A stretch of DNA of 64,000 nucleotides from the NCBI RefSeq assembly GCF_900111375.1, contig NZ_FOHB01000006.1, positions 62,001-126,000 on the forward strand. The letters run 5' to 3'. The stretch's first letter is position 1, and each line of letters begins with the position of its first letter. The stretch is from Pedococcus cremeus (lineage in GTDB: Bacteria; Actinomycetota; Actinomycetes; Actinomycetales; Dermatophilaceae). Below are positions 34,079 to 42,041 of this stretch, in pieces. Below the pieces are notes generated by a model, which saw only the letters and a program-made list of their open reading frames with translations, was not told the origin of the DNA and made no database searches. Made by a program: the position numbers and the translations under genes.

Positions 34079-34839
34079 GTGTGCAGCCCGCATTCCGTCT
34101 TGGTCTTCCCGGCCCAGCGACCGGCTCGGAGGTCCTCGCCGTCAGCAACAGGACGCGTGCACGGTGCACAGCCGATGGACGCGAAACCAAGCTGGCGCAA
34201 CGGGTTCAGGAAGACTCCGTGCTCCTCTGCGTAGCGGTCGACGTCGTCCTGGGTCCACAGGGCGAGGGGGTTGAGCTTGACGACCTTGCGTCGTGCGTCC
34301 CACCCGACGATGTCGATGTCGGTGCGGGTCGGGGCGTCCTCGCGGCGCATGCCGGTGACCCAGGCCTCGTGTCCGGCGATCGCGTCCTCGAGCGGAACGA
34401 CCTTGCGCAGCGTGCAGCACAGGTCCGGGTTCCGGTCGTGCAGCCGCGGGCCGTGTTCGGCGTCCTGTTCCGCGACGGTCTGCCGCGGCGTGACCGTGCG
34501 GATGCTCAGGGGGGGCAGCATCGCGGCGTAGGCGTCACGGGTGCCGAGCGTCTCGGCAAAGTGGTAGCCGGTGTCGAGGAAGAAGACGTCGGCGCCGGGG
34601 ACGGTGGTGCCGAGCAGGTGCACGAGCACCTCGTCGCCCATGCTGCTGGCGGTGGTGAGCCGGTCTCCGAACTCCTCTGCAGCCCAGCGGAGGGCCTCGC
34701 GCGACTGCTCGACCACGACCTCGTGGCGGTCGTGCCCGGCGTCCGAGTGCCGGGTGGCCGACTGCTCGACCCGAGCAGTGCCGGCTGCGACGAGGGCGCG
34801 CAGCTCGGCTGTGTCCCGTGCGGTGGGTGTGGTGCTCAT
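34075..34839 (-). CDS. cysH: Adenylylsulfate (APS) reductase, Fe-S type
   Basis: Reduces APS to sulfite and AMP with thioredoxin. It has 254 residues. The paired cysteines for a [4Fe-4S] cluster, CC in DLCCTLRK and CxxC in GCAPCTRPV, mark it as an APS rather than PAPS reductase. The catalytic C-terminal KTECGLHT is present. Start ATG at 34839 overlaps the preceding stop by 4 bases. Confidence 0.93.
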   Translation of the reverse strand: MSTTPTARDTAELRALVAAGTARVEQSATRHSDAGHDRHEVVVEQSREALRWAAEEFGDRLTTASSMGDEVLVHLLGTTVPGADVFFLDTGYHFAETLGTRDAYAAMLPPLSIRTVTPRQTVAEQDAEHGPRLHDRNPDLCCTLRKVVPLEDAIAGHEAWVTGMRREDAPTRTDIDIVGWDARRKVVKLNPLALWTQDDVDRYAEEHGVFLNPLRQLGFASIGCAPCTRPVADGEDLRAGRWAGKTKTECGLHT

Positions 34840-35039
34840 GCCTGTCCTCCTCTCCGTGCGTCCTCCTCGGCCAGGCGGCCGGGGATCGCGGTGGTGTCGA
34901 CGGTGACGAGCTCGACGGTGAAGACCCGTGCACAGGCCCGGCACTCCCACGCCCCGCGTGGCTCCTCCACGGGCCAGAGGTCCTCCTCGGCGCAGAAGGG
35001 GCAGTGGTAGACGGCCGTGGTGGCGCGGTGCCCACTCAT
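34836..35039 (-). CDS. Small zinc-ribbon protein of the sulfate operon
   Basis: 67 residues, start ATG at 35039 overlapping the sulfite reductase stop. Two CxxC knuckles (YHCPFCAEE and ECRACARVF), 16 residues apart, form a zinc ribbon. The C-terminus VELVTVDTTAIPGRLAEEDA is acidic. Similar unnamed ribbons occur at this place in other actinobacterial sulfite reductase operons to my knowledge, but their role is unknown; redox partner or assembly factor are guesses. Confidence 0.8.
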   Translation of the reverse strand: MSGHRATTAVYHCPFCAEEDLWPVEEPRGAWECRACARVFTVELVTVDTTAIPGRLAEEDARRGGQA

Positions 35040-36733
35040 CGGAGGTCGTCCTCGTCGGCGCGGCGGGCCCACGCGGCGAAGGACTCCCCTGCCTCGCGCT
35101 GGGCCAGGTAGCGACCGGCGAGCCGCTCGACGTAGTCGGGCAGGTCCTCGGCACGCACCTTCAGGGCCCGGGTCTTGCGGGCCAGCGACGGCTCGGTGCC
35201 GAGTCCGCCTCCGAGGTGCACCTGGAAGACCTCGACGAGGTTGCCGTCGTCGTCCTTCTGCACCATGCCCTTGAGGCCGACGTCGGCGACCTGGGTGCGG
35301 GCACAGGAGTTGGGGCAGCCGTTGACGTGGATGGAGAAGGGCACGTCGAAGTCAGGGAGCCGGCGCTCCAGCTCGGCGACCACCGTGCGGGCCCGGGCCT
35401 TGGTCTCGACGAGGGCGAGCTTGCAGAACTCGATGCCGGTGCAGGCCATGACGCCTCGACGCCACTCGCTCGGGGCCGCCGGGAGGCCGAGGGCCTCGAG
35501 CCCCTCGGCGACGGCGGCGGTCTCCTCCTCCGGCACGTCGAGCACGAGGATCTTCTGGTGGGCGGTCAGCCGCACGCGAGCCGAGCCATGGCGCTCGGCC
35601 AGCTCCGCCACGGCATACAGGGTGGTGCCGCTGACGCGCCCCGCGACGGGAGCGCCGCCGACCCAGAACCGGCCGTCGTTCTGGGCGTGCACGCCGACGT
35701 GGTCCCTGCGGTGGCCGCTGGGCTGCTCCGGGGCCGGGCCGTCGACGAGGGCGCGCCCGAGGTACTCCTTCTCGAGCACCTCCCGGAACCTCTCCGGCCC
35801 CCAGTCGGCCATGAGGAACTTCAGGCGGGCCCGGTTGCGCAGCCGACGGTAGCCGTGGTCGCGGAAGATCGAGACGACGCCCTTCCAGACCTCGGGGACC
35901 TCCTCGAGCGAGACCCAGGTGCCGAGGCGCTGGGCGAACATGGGGTTGGTGGACAGGCCTCCGCCGACCCAGACGTCGAAGCCCGGGCCGAAGTCGGGGT
36001 GGTGCACGCCGACGAAGGAGACGTCGTTGACCTCGTGGGCGACGTCGAGACTGGGCGAGCCGGAGATGGCGGTCTTGAACTTGCGCGGCAGGTTGGAGAA
36101 CTCGGGGCTGCCGATGTACCGCTCGAGGATCTCGCGCACCGCCGGGGTGCCGTCGACGACCTCGTCGGCCGCGATGCCGGCGACCGGCGAGCCGAGGATC
36201 ACGCGCGGGGTGTCGCCACAGGCCTCCGCGGTGGTCAGGCCGACCGCCTCCAGCCGGCGCCAGATCTCGGGCACGTCCTCCACCCGGATCCAGTGCAGCT
36301 GGATGTTCTGCCGGTCGGTGATGTCGGCGGTGTCGCGGCCGAACTCGGTGCTGACGCCGGCGACGGTGCGCAGCTGCACGGTGCTCAGCGCCCCGCCGTC
36401 GCTGCGCACGCGGAGCATGAAGTACTGGTCGTCGAGCTCGGCCGGGTCGAGCGAGGCGGTCTGGCCGCCGTCGATGCCGGGCTTGCGCTGGGTGTAGAGG
36501 CCCCACCAGCGCATCCGGCCGCGCAGGTCGTCGGGGGCGATGGACTCGAAGCCCTCCTTGGCGTAGACCTCCTCGATGCGGGTCCGCACGTTGAGGCCGT
36601 CGTCGTCCTGCTTGAACGCCTCGTTGTGGTTCAGCGGAGTGCGGTCACCGTCGGCCCAGGCACCGGTGGCCTTGCCGGCCTGCCGGTTGGGGCGGGCGGC
36701 CGGGGCCTGGCGAGGCGTGGTCTCGACTGACAC
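35036..36733 (-). CDS. sir: Ferredoxin-dependent assimilatory sulfite reductase
   Basis: Six-electron reduction of sulfite to sulfide with siroheme and a [4Fe-4S] cluster; 565 residues. The cluster/siroheme cysteines are in ACTGIEFCKLA and NGCPNSCAR. Two ferrite-like repeats are visible, and the N-terminal MRWWGLYTQRKPGIDG is typical of the NirA/SirA family. The family also contains nitrite reductases; sulfite is preferred here because the gene leads a cysH-cysDN-siroheme operon. Start GTG at 36733, preceded by AAAGGA. The leader carries three 17-base repeats and paired palindromes. Confidence 0.93.
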   Translation of the reverse strand: MSVETTPRQAPAARPNRQAGKATGAWADGDRTPLNHNEAFKQDDDGLNVRTRIEEVYAKEGFESIAPDDLRGRMRWWGLYTQRKPGIDGGQTASLDPAELDDQYFMLRVRSDGGALSTVQLRTVAGVSTEFGRDTADITDRQNIQLHWIRVEDVPEIWRRLEAVGLTTAEACGDTPRVILGSPVAGIAADEVVDGTPAVREILERYIGSPEFSNLPRKFKTAISGSPSLDVAHEVNDVSFVGVHHPDFGPGFDVWVGGGLSTNPMFAQRLGTWVSLEEVPEVWKGVVSIFRDHGYRRLRNRARLKFLMADWGPERFREVLEKEYLGRALVDGPAPEQPSGHRRDHVGVHAQNDGRFWVGGAPVAGRVSGTTLYAVAELAERHGSARVRLTAHQKILVLDVPEEETAAVAEGLEALGLPAAPSEWRRGVMACTGIEFCKLALVETKARARTVVAELERRLPDFDVPFSIHVNGCPNSCARTQVADVGLKGMVQKDDDGNLVEVFQVHLGGGLGTEPSLARKTRALKVRAEDLPDYVERLAGRYLAQREAGESFAAWARRADEDDLR

Positions 36734-36747
36734 GGGCGATCCTTTGC

Positions 36748-36798
36748 GTATGCCGGGTGGCTCGGTATGCCGGGTGGCTGGGTATGCCGGGTGGCGGG
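36748..36798. repeat. Three 17-base direct repeats (GTATGCCGGGTGGC plus 3) in the sulfite reductase leader
   Basis: Perfect 14-base cores start at 36748, 36765 and 36782, each followed by a variable triplet (TCG, TGG, GGG). The array starts 15 bases upstream of the sulfite reductase start. Each unit begins with the dispersed octamer. It lies between the likely promoter and the ribosome binding site, so it should be transcribed into the 5' untranslated region of the operon. Confidence 0.85.
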
Positions 36799-36833
36799 GA
36801 CAGGTGCGCGGTCACCAGTGTGGATCGCATGCC

Positions 36834-36850
36834 GTTATGGCATCCATAAC
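36834..36850. promoter_or_regulatory. Palindromic operator candidate upstream of the sulfate operon
   Basis: GTTATGG-CAT-CCATAAC, a 7-base inverted repeat with a 3-base centre. It overlaps a second inverted repeat ATGCC-GTTAT-GGCAT (36829-36843). It sits in the only AT-rich patch of the region, next to ATTATTT, where the promoter should be. A sulfur-responsive repressor or activator site is likely by position. Confidence 0.6.
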
Positions 36851-36869
36851 CGTCCATTATTTGGGTGGA

Positions 36870-36892
36870 AGTCCTACCCCGTGTGTAGGACT
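36870..36892. promoter_or_regulatory. Inverted repeat AGTCCTAC-N7-GTAGGACT
   Basis: A perfect 8-base inverted repeat with a 7-base spacer. It is 30 bases past the stop of the WS/DGAT gene and about 20 bases upstream of the palindrome at 36834. It may be a weak terminator of that gene (no T-tract) or a second regulator site for the sulfate operon. Confidence 0.5.
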
Positions 36893-36922
36893 GGACTGTG
36901 GGACGAGGGCCGGGCCGGCCCA

Positions 36923-38320
36923 CTAGGAGCGGGGCCGGCCCAGCTCTCCCACGAGTCGCCCCAGCTCTTGTCCGACGGCGACGACGAGGCGGTCGACATC
37001 CGGCAGGGCCTCGCCGTCGCCCGTGATGCCGATGGTGAGCCGGCCGGCGTAGGAGACCATCGCCGCGCTCACGCGGATCTCCTGCGCGATGGGGACGTAG
37101 GGCACCAGCTCCAACAGCCTGCGGCCCGCGAGGTACTGCGGCTGAGCCGGGCCGCGGACGTTCGACGCGACGACGTTGACCCGCCCCTGGCCCGACCGGC
37201 CGTAGGCCCGGGCTCCCCGAGCCAGCAACGGCGCGGGGATGTGGTCGGCCAGGCGCACGACGGCAGCCGTCGCGTCGGCCACCTCACGGGACTTCTGGGC
37301 AGCTGTCCGCTCGGCCACCGCGGCCAGCCGGGCGGCTGGGGCCGCGAGGTCGGCAGGCAGCTCGACGAACATCGCCGAGGAGAGGTTCCCCGCCCACCCC
37401 GTCTGCCCGGGCACCCTGCGCGACACCGGCACGATCGCCCGGAGCACCATCTGGTCCAAGGACTCCCCCCGCTCCAGCAGGTACCGGCGGTAACCGCCAG
37501 AGAGGGCGGCGAGGAACACGTCGTTGACGGTGCAGCCCTGCCGGCGCGCGACCCGCTCGACACCGGCGAGGTCGCACCCGGTCCAGCTCCAGATCCTCCG
37601 GCGGCTCAACGGCCCGTTGAGGACCGACGGCGGCAGGTCGGGCCGCAGCACCTGGGACAGCCCGAACCGCAGGCGCCTGGTGCGGAGCCACGCCTCGCGC
37701 GGAGCGCGGAGCGACCGCAGCAGCAACCGGAGCGCGCGAACCGGCAGGAGGACCAGCCACGCGAGCAACGCACCCACGAGCACGACGCGTGACGGAGCCG
37801 GCTGCGGTGGTGGTGCTGGTGGCTCTGGTGACGCCGGCCCACCGTCGGGCGCGCCGGACAGGAGGGACTGCACCAGGTCGACTCCCGACTGCCCGTCGAC
37901 CATCGTGTGGTGCGCCTTGGCAACCACGGCCCAGCGGCCACCGGAGAGCCCGTCGACCTGCCACACCTCCCACAGGGGACGACCGGGGTCGAGGCGCGGC
38001 ACCATCAGGCGCGCCACCAGGGTCCGCAGCTGCGAGTCCTCACCAGGGGCTGCCAGCACGGTGTGGTGGACCTGGTCGGCGGGGTCGAAGTCCGCGGCGT
38101 CCACCCAGACCGGCCGACCGAGGTCCAGTGGCATCGTCTGGACCCGGCGCCGGTGGACCGGCACGGACGCCAACCTCCCCACGACGTGCTCCCGGAACGA
38201 CGCGGGGTCCGGCGCAGGACCTTCGAGGACCAGGACGGAGCCGACGTGCAGCGACTGGGTGTCGGTCTCCATCGGCAGGAAGATCGCGTCCAGGGCGCTG
38301 AGCCGATCGGCTCGGGTCAC
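36923..38320 (-). CDS. WS/DGAT acyltransferase (wax ester synthase/diacylglycerol acyltransferase)
   Basis: Joins acyl-CoA to a long-chain alcohol or diacylglycerol, giving wax ester or triacylglycerol storage lipid. It has 465 residues, the family size. The active-site motif HHTMVDG (HHxxxDG) is at about residue 130. The conserved blocks PLWEVWQVDG and TVNDVFLAALSGGYRRYLL and the C-terminal NVVASNVRGP are present. Start GTG at 38320 is set by CAGACT 6 bases upstream; the frame stays open another 21 codons. It is a single gene, divergent from the MFS exporter. Confidence 0.9.
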   Translation of the reverse strand: MTRADRLSALDAIFLPMETDTQSLHVGSVLVLEGPAPDPASFREHVVGRLASVPVHRRRVQTMPLDLGRPVWVDAADFDPADQVHHTVLAAPGEDSQLRTLVARLMVPRLDPGRPLWEVWQVDGLSGGRWAVVAKAHHTMVDGQSGVDLVQSLLSGAPDGGPASPEPPAPPPQPAPSRVVLVGALLAWLVLLPVRALRLLLRSLRAPREAWLRTRRLRFGLSQVLRPDLPPSVLNGPLSRRRIWSWTGCDLAGVERVARRQGCTVNDVFLAALSGGYRRYLLERGESLDQMVLRAIVPVSRRVPGQTGWAGNLSSAMFVELPADLAAPAARLAAVAERTAAQKSREVADATAAVVRLADHIPAPLLARGARAYGRSGQGRVNVVASNVRGPAQPQYLAGRRLLELVPYVPIAQEIRVSAAMVSYAGRLTIGITGDGEALPDVDRLVVAVGQELGRLVGELGRPRS

Positions 38321-38326
38321 CGGGCC

Positions 38327-38332
38327 AGTCTG
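38327..38332 (-). promoter_or_regulatory. Candidate -10 box (CAGACT) for WS/DGAT, leaderless
   Basis: CAGACT on the minus strand, 6 bases before the GTG at 38320. Weak first base. The rest of the 206-base divergent region up to 38526 shows GC-rich CACCGGA-type repeats but no clear second promoter. Confidence 0.4.
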
Positions 38333-38526
38333 GCATCGGCTTACCGCCCCGACGGGCCACCACACCGGAGGGGGCCGGTCCACGACACCGGAAGGGCCGA
38401 AGTCCCCGGACCCGGGGCCGGACGGGACGTTGGTCCCTGCCCGTGCCGGCTGGACGACCGGACGATCGATGGACGACCCGCAGCCGTGTGTCGCCGGACA
38501 CGCGACCGACCTGAAGGGCAGCCACC

Positions 38527-39960
38527 ATGGCCGACCACGTCACGACCGGACGACCGTCGAAGGCCCTGCGGAGGGTGCTCGTGCCCCTCGCCCTCGCCCA
38601 GTTCATCTGCAGCTTCGCCGGCTCGAACATGAACGTGATGATCAACGACATGAGCAAGGACCTCGACACCACCGTCCAGGGCATCCAGGTGGCGATCACC
38701 ATCTTCCTGCTCGTCATGGCGGCGCTCATGATCCCCGGGGGCAAGCTGACCGACCGCTACGGACGCAAGCGGCTCTTCACGCTGGGGCTCGTGGTCTACG
38801 GGGTCGGCGCGCTCCTCAGCGCGGCAGCGCCGGGGCTCGGCGTCCTCATCCTCGGCAACTCGATCCTCGAGGGCGTCGGCACCGCGCTGCTGATCCCACC
38901 CGTCTACATCCTCACGACGCTGCTGTTCACCGAGATCACCTCACGGGCCCGCGCGTTCGGCGCGATCAGCGCGATGGGCGGCGTCGGCGCGGCAGCTGGA
39001 CCACTCATCGGCGGCCTCATCACCTCGGCCATCAGCTGGCGGGCAGCCTTCGTCTTCCAGGCGCTGGTCATCGCGGCGATCGTCCTGCTCAGCCGCCATG
39101 TCGAGGACCCCCTGCCGCCGGACCCGACGCGAGCCTTCGACACCGGCGGGGCGGTGCTGTCGTCCGTCGGCCTCATCCTGGTGGTCAGCGGCATCCTGGC
39201 GACCGACAACAACATCTGGCTGATGCTCGGCCTGGTGGCGGCCGGCTCGCTGGTCCTGCTGTGGTTCTTCCTGTCGATGCGGGCCAAGGAGCGCGCCGGC
39301 AAGGAGGCGCTCCTGTCGACGAGCCTGTTCCGGAACCGCACGTCCAACCTCGGACTCATCACCCAGAACGCCCAGTGGCTGATGCTGATGGGAGTCTCGT
39401 TCACGGTCGCGGCCTACCTGCAGGTGGTCCACGGCTACGACGCGATCCAGACCGGGGTGATCTTCACGGCAGCCACCGTCGGCCTGCTGGCGTCGTCGCT
39501 CGGGGCCGAGCGGTTCGCGAAGCGGCGTGCCCAGAGGACCCTCATCATGGGCGGCTTCCTCCTGACGACCGCCGGGATCGTCGTCTTCCTCACCATGGTC
39601 TCCCTCGCCGTGTCGAAGGACCTCACCAGCGCCTGGGTCTTCGCCCCCGGGCTCTTCCTGATCGGGCTCGGAGTCGGCCTGATGCTGACGCCGTCGGTCA
39701 ACCTGGTGCAGTCGGCCTTCGGCGAGGAGCTCCAGGGCGAGATCTCGGGCCTGTCGCGCAGCGTGTCCAACCTGGGCTCATCGCTCGGCACCGCCATCGC
39801 CGGCACCATCCTCGTCGCGGGGATCACGGCCACCCCGGAGCGCTCCTACGGGCTCGCGCTCGCCGTCCTGGCCCTGGTCGGTGTCGTCGGCCTCGCGGCA
39901 TCGGCGATGCTGCCCAGAACTCCCGCCCCCGTGACGACCGCACAGGAGGCAACCGCCTGA
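38527..39960 (+). CDS. MFS exporter, DHA2 (EmrB/QacA) type
   Basis: 477-residue major facilitator with about 14 predicted spans. The loop 2-3 motif A (GGKLTDRYGRKRLF) and the antiporter motif C region (GGVGAAAGPLIGGLI) are clear, and the C-terminal half ends in a span followed by a short tail. DHA2 members expel drugs or metabolites with a proton gradient. No regulator gene is adjacent and the substrate is unknown. The start ATG at 38527 has a plausible upstream site (AAGGGCAG). Confidence 0.88.
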   Translation: MADHVTTGRPSKALRRVLVPLALAQFICSFAGSNMNVMINDMSKDLDTTVQGIQVAITIFLLVMAALMIPGGKLTDRYGRKRLFTLGLVVYGVGALLSAAAPGLGVLILGNSILEGVGTALLIPPVYILTTLLFTEITSRARAFGAISAMGGVGAAAGPLIGGLITSAISWRAAFVFQALVIAAIVLLSRHVEDPLPPDPTRAFDTGGAVLSSVGLILVVSGILATDNNIWLMLGLVAAGSLVLLWFFLSMRAKERAGKEALLSTSLFRNRTSNLGLITQNAQWLMLMGVSFTVAAYLQVVHGYDAIQTGVIFTAATVGLLASSLGAERFAKRRAQRTLIMGGFLLTTAGIVVFLTMVSLAVSKDLTSAWVFAPGLFLIGLGVGLMLTPSVNLVQSAFGEELQGEISGLSRSVSNLGSSLGTAIAGTILVAGITATPERSYGLALAVLALVGVVGLAASAMLPRTPAPVTTAQEATA

Positions 39961-40003
39961 TCGGCCCGGCCGGCAGGGACGACGCTCAACGGCGCCGTTG
40001 CAC

Positions 40004-40276
40004 TCATCGCGAGCCGCCCTGGATCGCTCGGTCGTGCTGTCGGCTCAGCAGGTCCTTCACGTGCCACGGCAGGGCCACCAGCGCCACGAGCGCGGGGGCC
40101 GCGCCGAATGCCAGACCCATCTGCCACGGGTCGAGCACCAGCATGACTGCGCCGACGACGACCAGCACGAAGGCCGAGGACGCGACCCGTGCCCACATCG
40201 GGCGCCAGTACCCGAGGGCGAGCCAGAGCAGCACGAGCTCTGCCGGCAGCACCACGAGGTAGAGGAAGCCGGCCAT
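40004..40276 (-). CDS. Small integral membrane protein, unknown function
   Basis: 90 residues, start ATG at 40276, 7 bases after the ABC-F stop. Three hydrophobic spans (FLYLVVLPAELVLLWLALGY, SSAFVLVVVGAVMLVLD, GAAPALVALVALPW) fill most of the chain, ending in the polar DLLSRQHDRAIQGGSR. Probably co-transcribed with the ABC-F gene. A 14-base palindrome (CAACGGC/GCCGTTG, 39987-40000) lies in the 43-base gap to the convergent MFS gene. Confidence 0.68.
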   Translation of the reverse strand: MAGFLYLVVLPAELVLLWLALGYWRPMWARVASSAFVLVVVGAVMLVLDPWQMGLAFGAAPALVALVALPWHVKDLLSRQHDRAIQGGSR

Positions 40277-40283
40277 GATCGGG

Positions 40284-41885
40284 TCAGGCGAGGGCGATGA
40301 GGTCGCGGTAGTCCTGGCCCCACAGGTCCTCGACGCCGTCGGGCAGCAGCAGGATGCGCTCCGGCTCCAGCGCGTCGACGGCGCCCTCGTCGTGCGTGAC
40401 GAGGACGACGGCACCCTTGTAGGTCCGCAGTGCGCCGAGGATCTCCGCACGCGACGCCGGGTCGAGGTTGTTGGTCGGCTCGTCGAGCAGCAGCACGTTC
40501 GCCGACGACACCACGAGCATCGCCAGCGAGAGGCGCGTCTTCTCGCCGCCGGACAGCACCCCGGCGGACTTCTCGACGTCGTCGCCGCTGAACAGGAACG
40601 AGCCGAGCACCTTGCGCACCTCGGTCTCGCCGAAGCTGTCGGGCGCGGCCGACTTCATGTTCTCGAGCACGCTCCGCGACACGTCGAGGTTCTCGTGCTC
40701 CTGGGCGTAGTAGCCCAGCCGCAGGCCGTGACCCGGCTCCACCTGGCCGGTGTCCGGCTCGTCGACGCCGGCGAGCATCCGCAGCAGGGTGGTCTTGCCT
40801 GCACCGTTGAGCCCGAGCACCACCACGCGTGAGCCCCGGTCGATGGCCAGGTCGACGTCGGTGAAGACCTCCTGCGAGCCGTAGCTGCGCGACAGGCCAC
40901 TGGCCCGCAGCGGGGTCTTCCCGCAGGGCGCAGGCTCCGGGAACCGCAGCTTGGCGACCTTGTCCTGCACCCGCTCGCCCTCGACCCCGGCCAGCATCCT
41001 CTCCGCGCGGCGCATCATGTTCTGGGCAGCGACGGCCTTGGTGGCCTTCGCCCGCATCTTCTCGGCCTGCTCCATGAGGGCTGCGGCCTTCTTCTGCGCG
41101 TTGGCCAGCTCCCGCTTGCGGCGCCGCTCGTCGGTCTCCCGCTGGAGCAGGTAGGCCTTCCAGCCGACGTTGTACTGGTCGAGCTCGCCACGGTTGGCGT
41201 CGAGGTGGAACACCCGGTTCACCACGGCCTCGAGCAGCTCCACGTCGTGGCTGATGACGACGAGCCCACCCTTGTAGCCCTTGAGGTAGTCACGAAGCCA
41301 GGCGATGGAGTCGGCGTCGAGGTGGTTGGTCGGCTCGTCGAGGAGCAGCGTCTCGGCACCGGAGAACAGGATCCGTGACAGCTCGACACGGCGACGCTGC
41401 CCGCCGGACAGCGTCGACAGCGGCTGCCCGAGCACCCGCTCGTCGAGACCGAGCGCGGAGGCGATCGACGCAGCCTCGGACTCCGCGGCATACCCACCGA
41501 GGGTGGTGAACTCGCCCTCGAGCCGGGAGTAGCGGCGCATCGCCTTCTCGCGGGTCTCGTCGTCGGCGTCGGCCATCGCCTTCTCGGCCGCCCGCATGTC
41601 GGTGATGATGCGGTCGAGGCCCCGGGCCGAGAGGACCCGGTCGCGGGCGAGCACGTGCAGGTCACCGGTGCGCGGGTCCTGCGGGAGGTAGCCCACCTGC
41701 CCCGACGTGGTCACGCTGCCGGCGGCGGGCTGGCCCTGGCCGGCCAGGACCTTGGTCAGGGTGGTCTTGCCGGCGCCGTTGCGACCCACCAACCCCACAC
41801 GGTCCCCGGCGGCGATGCGGAAGGTGGCATGGTCGAGCAGCAGGCGCGAACCCGCGCGCAGCTCGATCCCGCTGGCGGCGATCAC
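40284..41885 (-). CDS. ABC-F family ATPase (ribosome-acting)
   Basis: Cytosolic protein of 533 residues with two ATPase domains and no membrane spans. Walker A: GRNGAGKTT and GLNGAGKTT. Signatures: TLSGGQRRR and VLSGGEKTR. Walker B: TLLLDEPTNHLD and VLLLDEPTNNLD. A charged linker of about 90 residues (ETDERRRKRELANAQKKAAALM...) is the P-site tRNA interaction motif of ABC-F proteins. Members act on ribosomes as translation factors or antibiotic protection proteins. Nothing here marks a specific resistance subclass, so a housekeeping role is more likely. Start GTG at 41885. Confidence 0.9.
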   Translation of the reverse strand: MIAASGIELRAGSRLLLDHATFRIAAGDRVGLVGRNGAGKTTLTKVLAGQGQPAAGSVTTSGQVGYLPQDPRTGDLHVLARDRVLSARGLDRIITDMRAAEKAMADADDETREKAMRRYSRLEGEFTTLGGYAAESEAASIASALGLDERVLGQPLSTLSGGQRRRVELSRILFSGAETLLLDEPTNHLDADSIAWLRDYLKGYKGGLVVISHDVELLEAVVNRVFHLDANRGELDQYNVGWKAYLLQRETDERRRKRELANAQKKAAALMEQAEKMRAKATKAVAAQNMMRRAERMLAGVEGERVQDKVAKLRFPEPAPCGKTPLRASGLSRSYGSQEVFTDVDLAIDRGSRVVVLGLNGAGKTTLLRMLAGVDEPDTGQVEPGHGLRLGYYAQEHENLDVSRSVLENMKSAAPDSFGETEVRKVLGSFLFSGDDVEKSAGVLSGGEKTRLSLAMLVVSSANVLLLDEPTNNLDPASRAEILGALRTYKGAVVLVTHDEGAVDALEPERILLLPDGVEDLWGQDYRDLIALA

Positions 41886-41984
41886 TACGAAACTCCAGAC
41901 GTCGACTCGGGTGCCACACTGCCCGCGGACGGGCGGCAGGCGCTCGCATCAGTTGCGGTTGCGCCGCTGAGGGGCTGAGATTCC

Positions 41985-41990
41985 TAGTCT
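41985..41990 (+). promoter_or_regulatory. Candidate -10 box (TAGTCT) for the metallopeptidase gene
   Basis: TAGTCT with TTGCGC about 20 bases upstream (41959-41964) as a possible -35. It would give a leader of about 45 bases ending in the ribosome binding site of the TTG-initiated gene. Confidence 0.4.
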
Positions 41991-42041
41991 ACGAGAGTTC
42001 ACGGGCCGAGCCCGCCACGCCCATGCTCCACGGAGGTCCGA

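Noticed and set aside
36870-36892. AGTCCTAC/GTAGGACT as a confirmed intrinsic terminator of the WS/DGAT gene
   Set aside because: Short stem, long loop and no T-tract; an operator role is equally possible, so it is listed as a regulatory inverted repeat.
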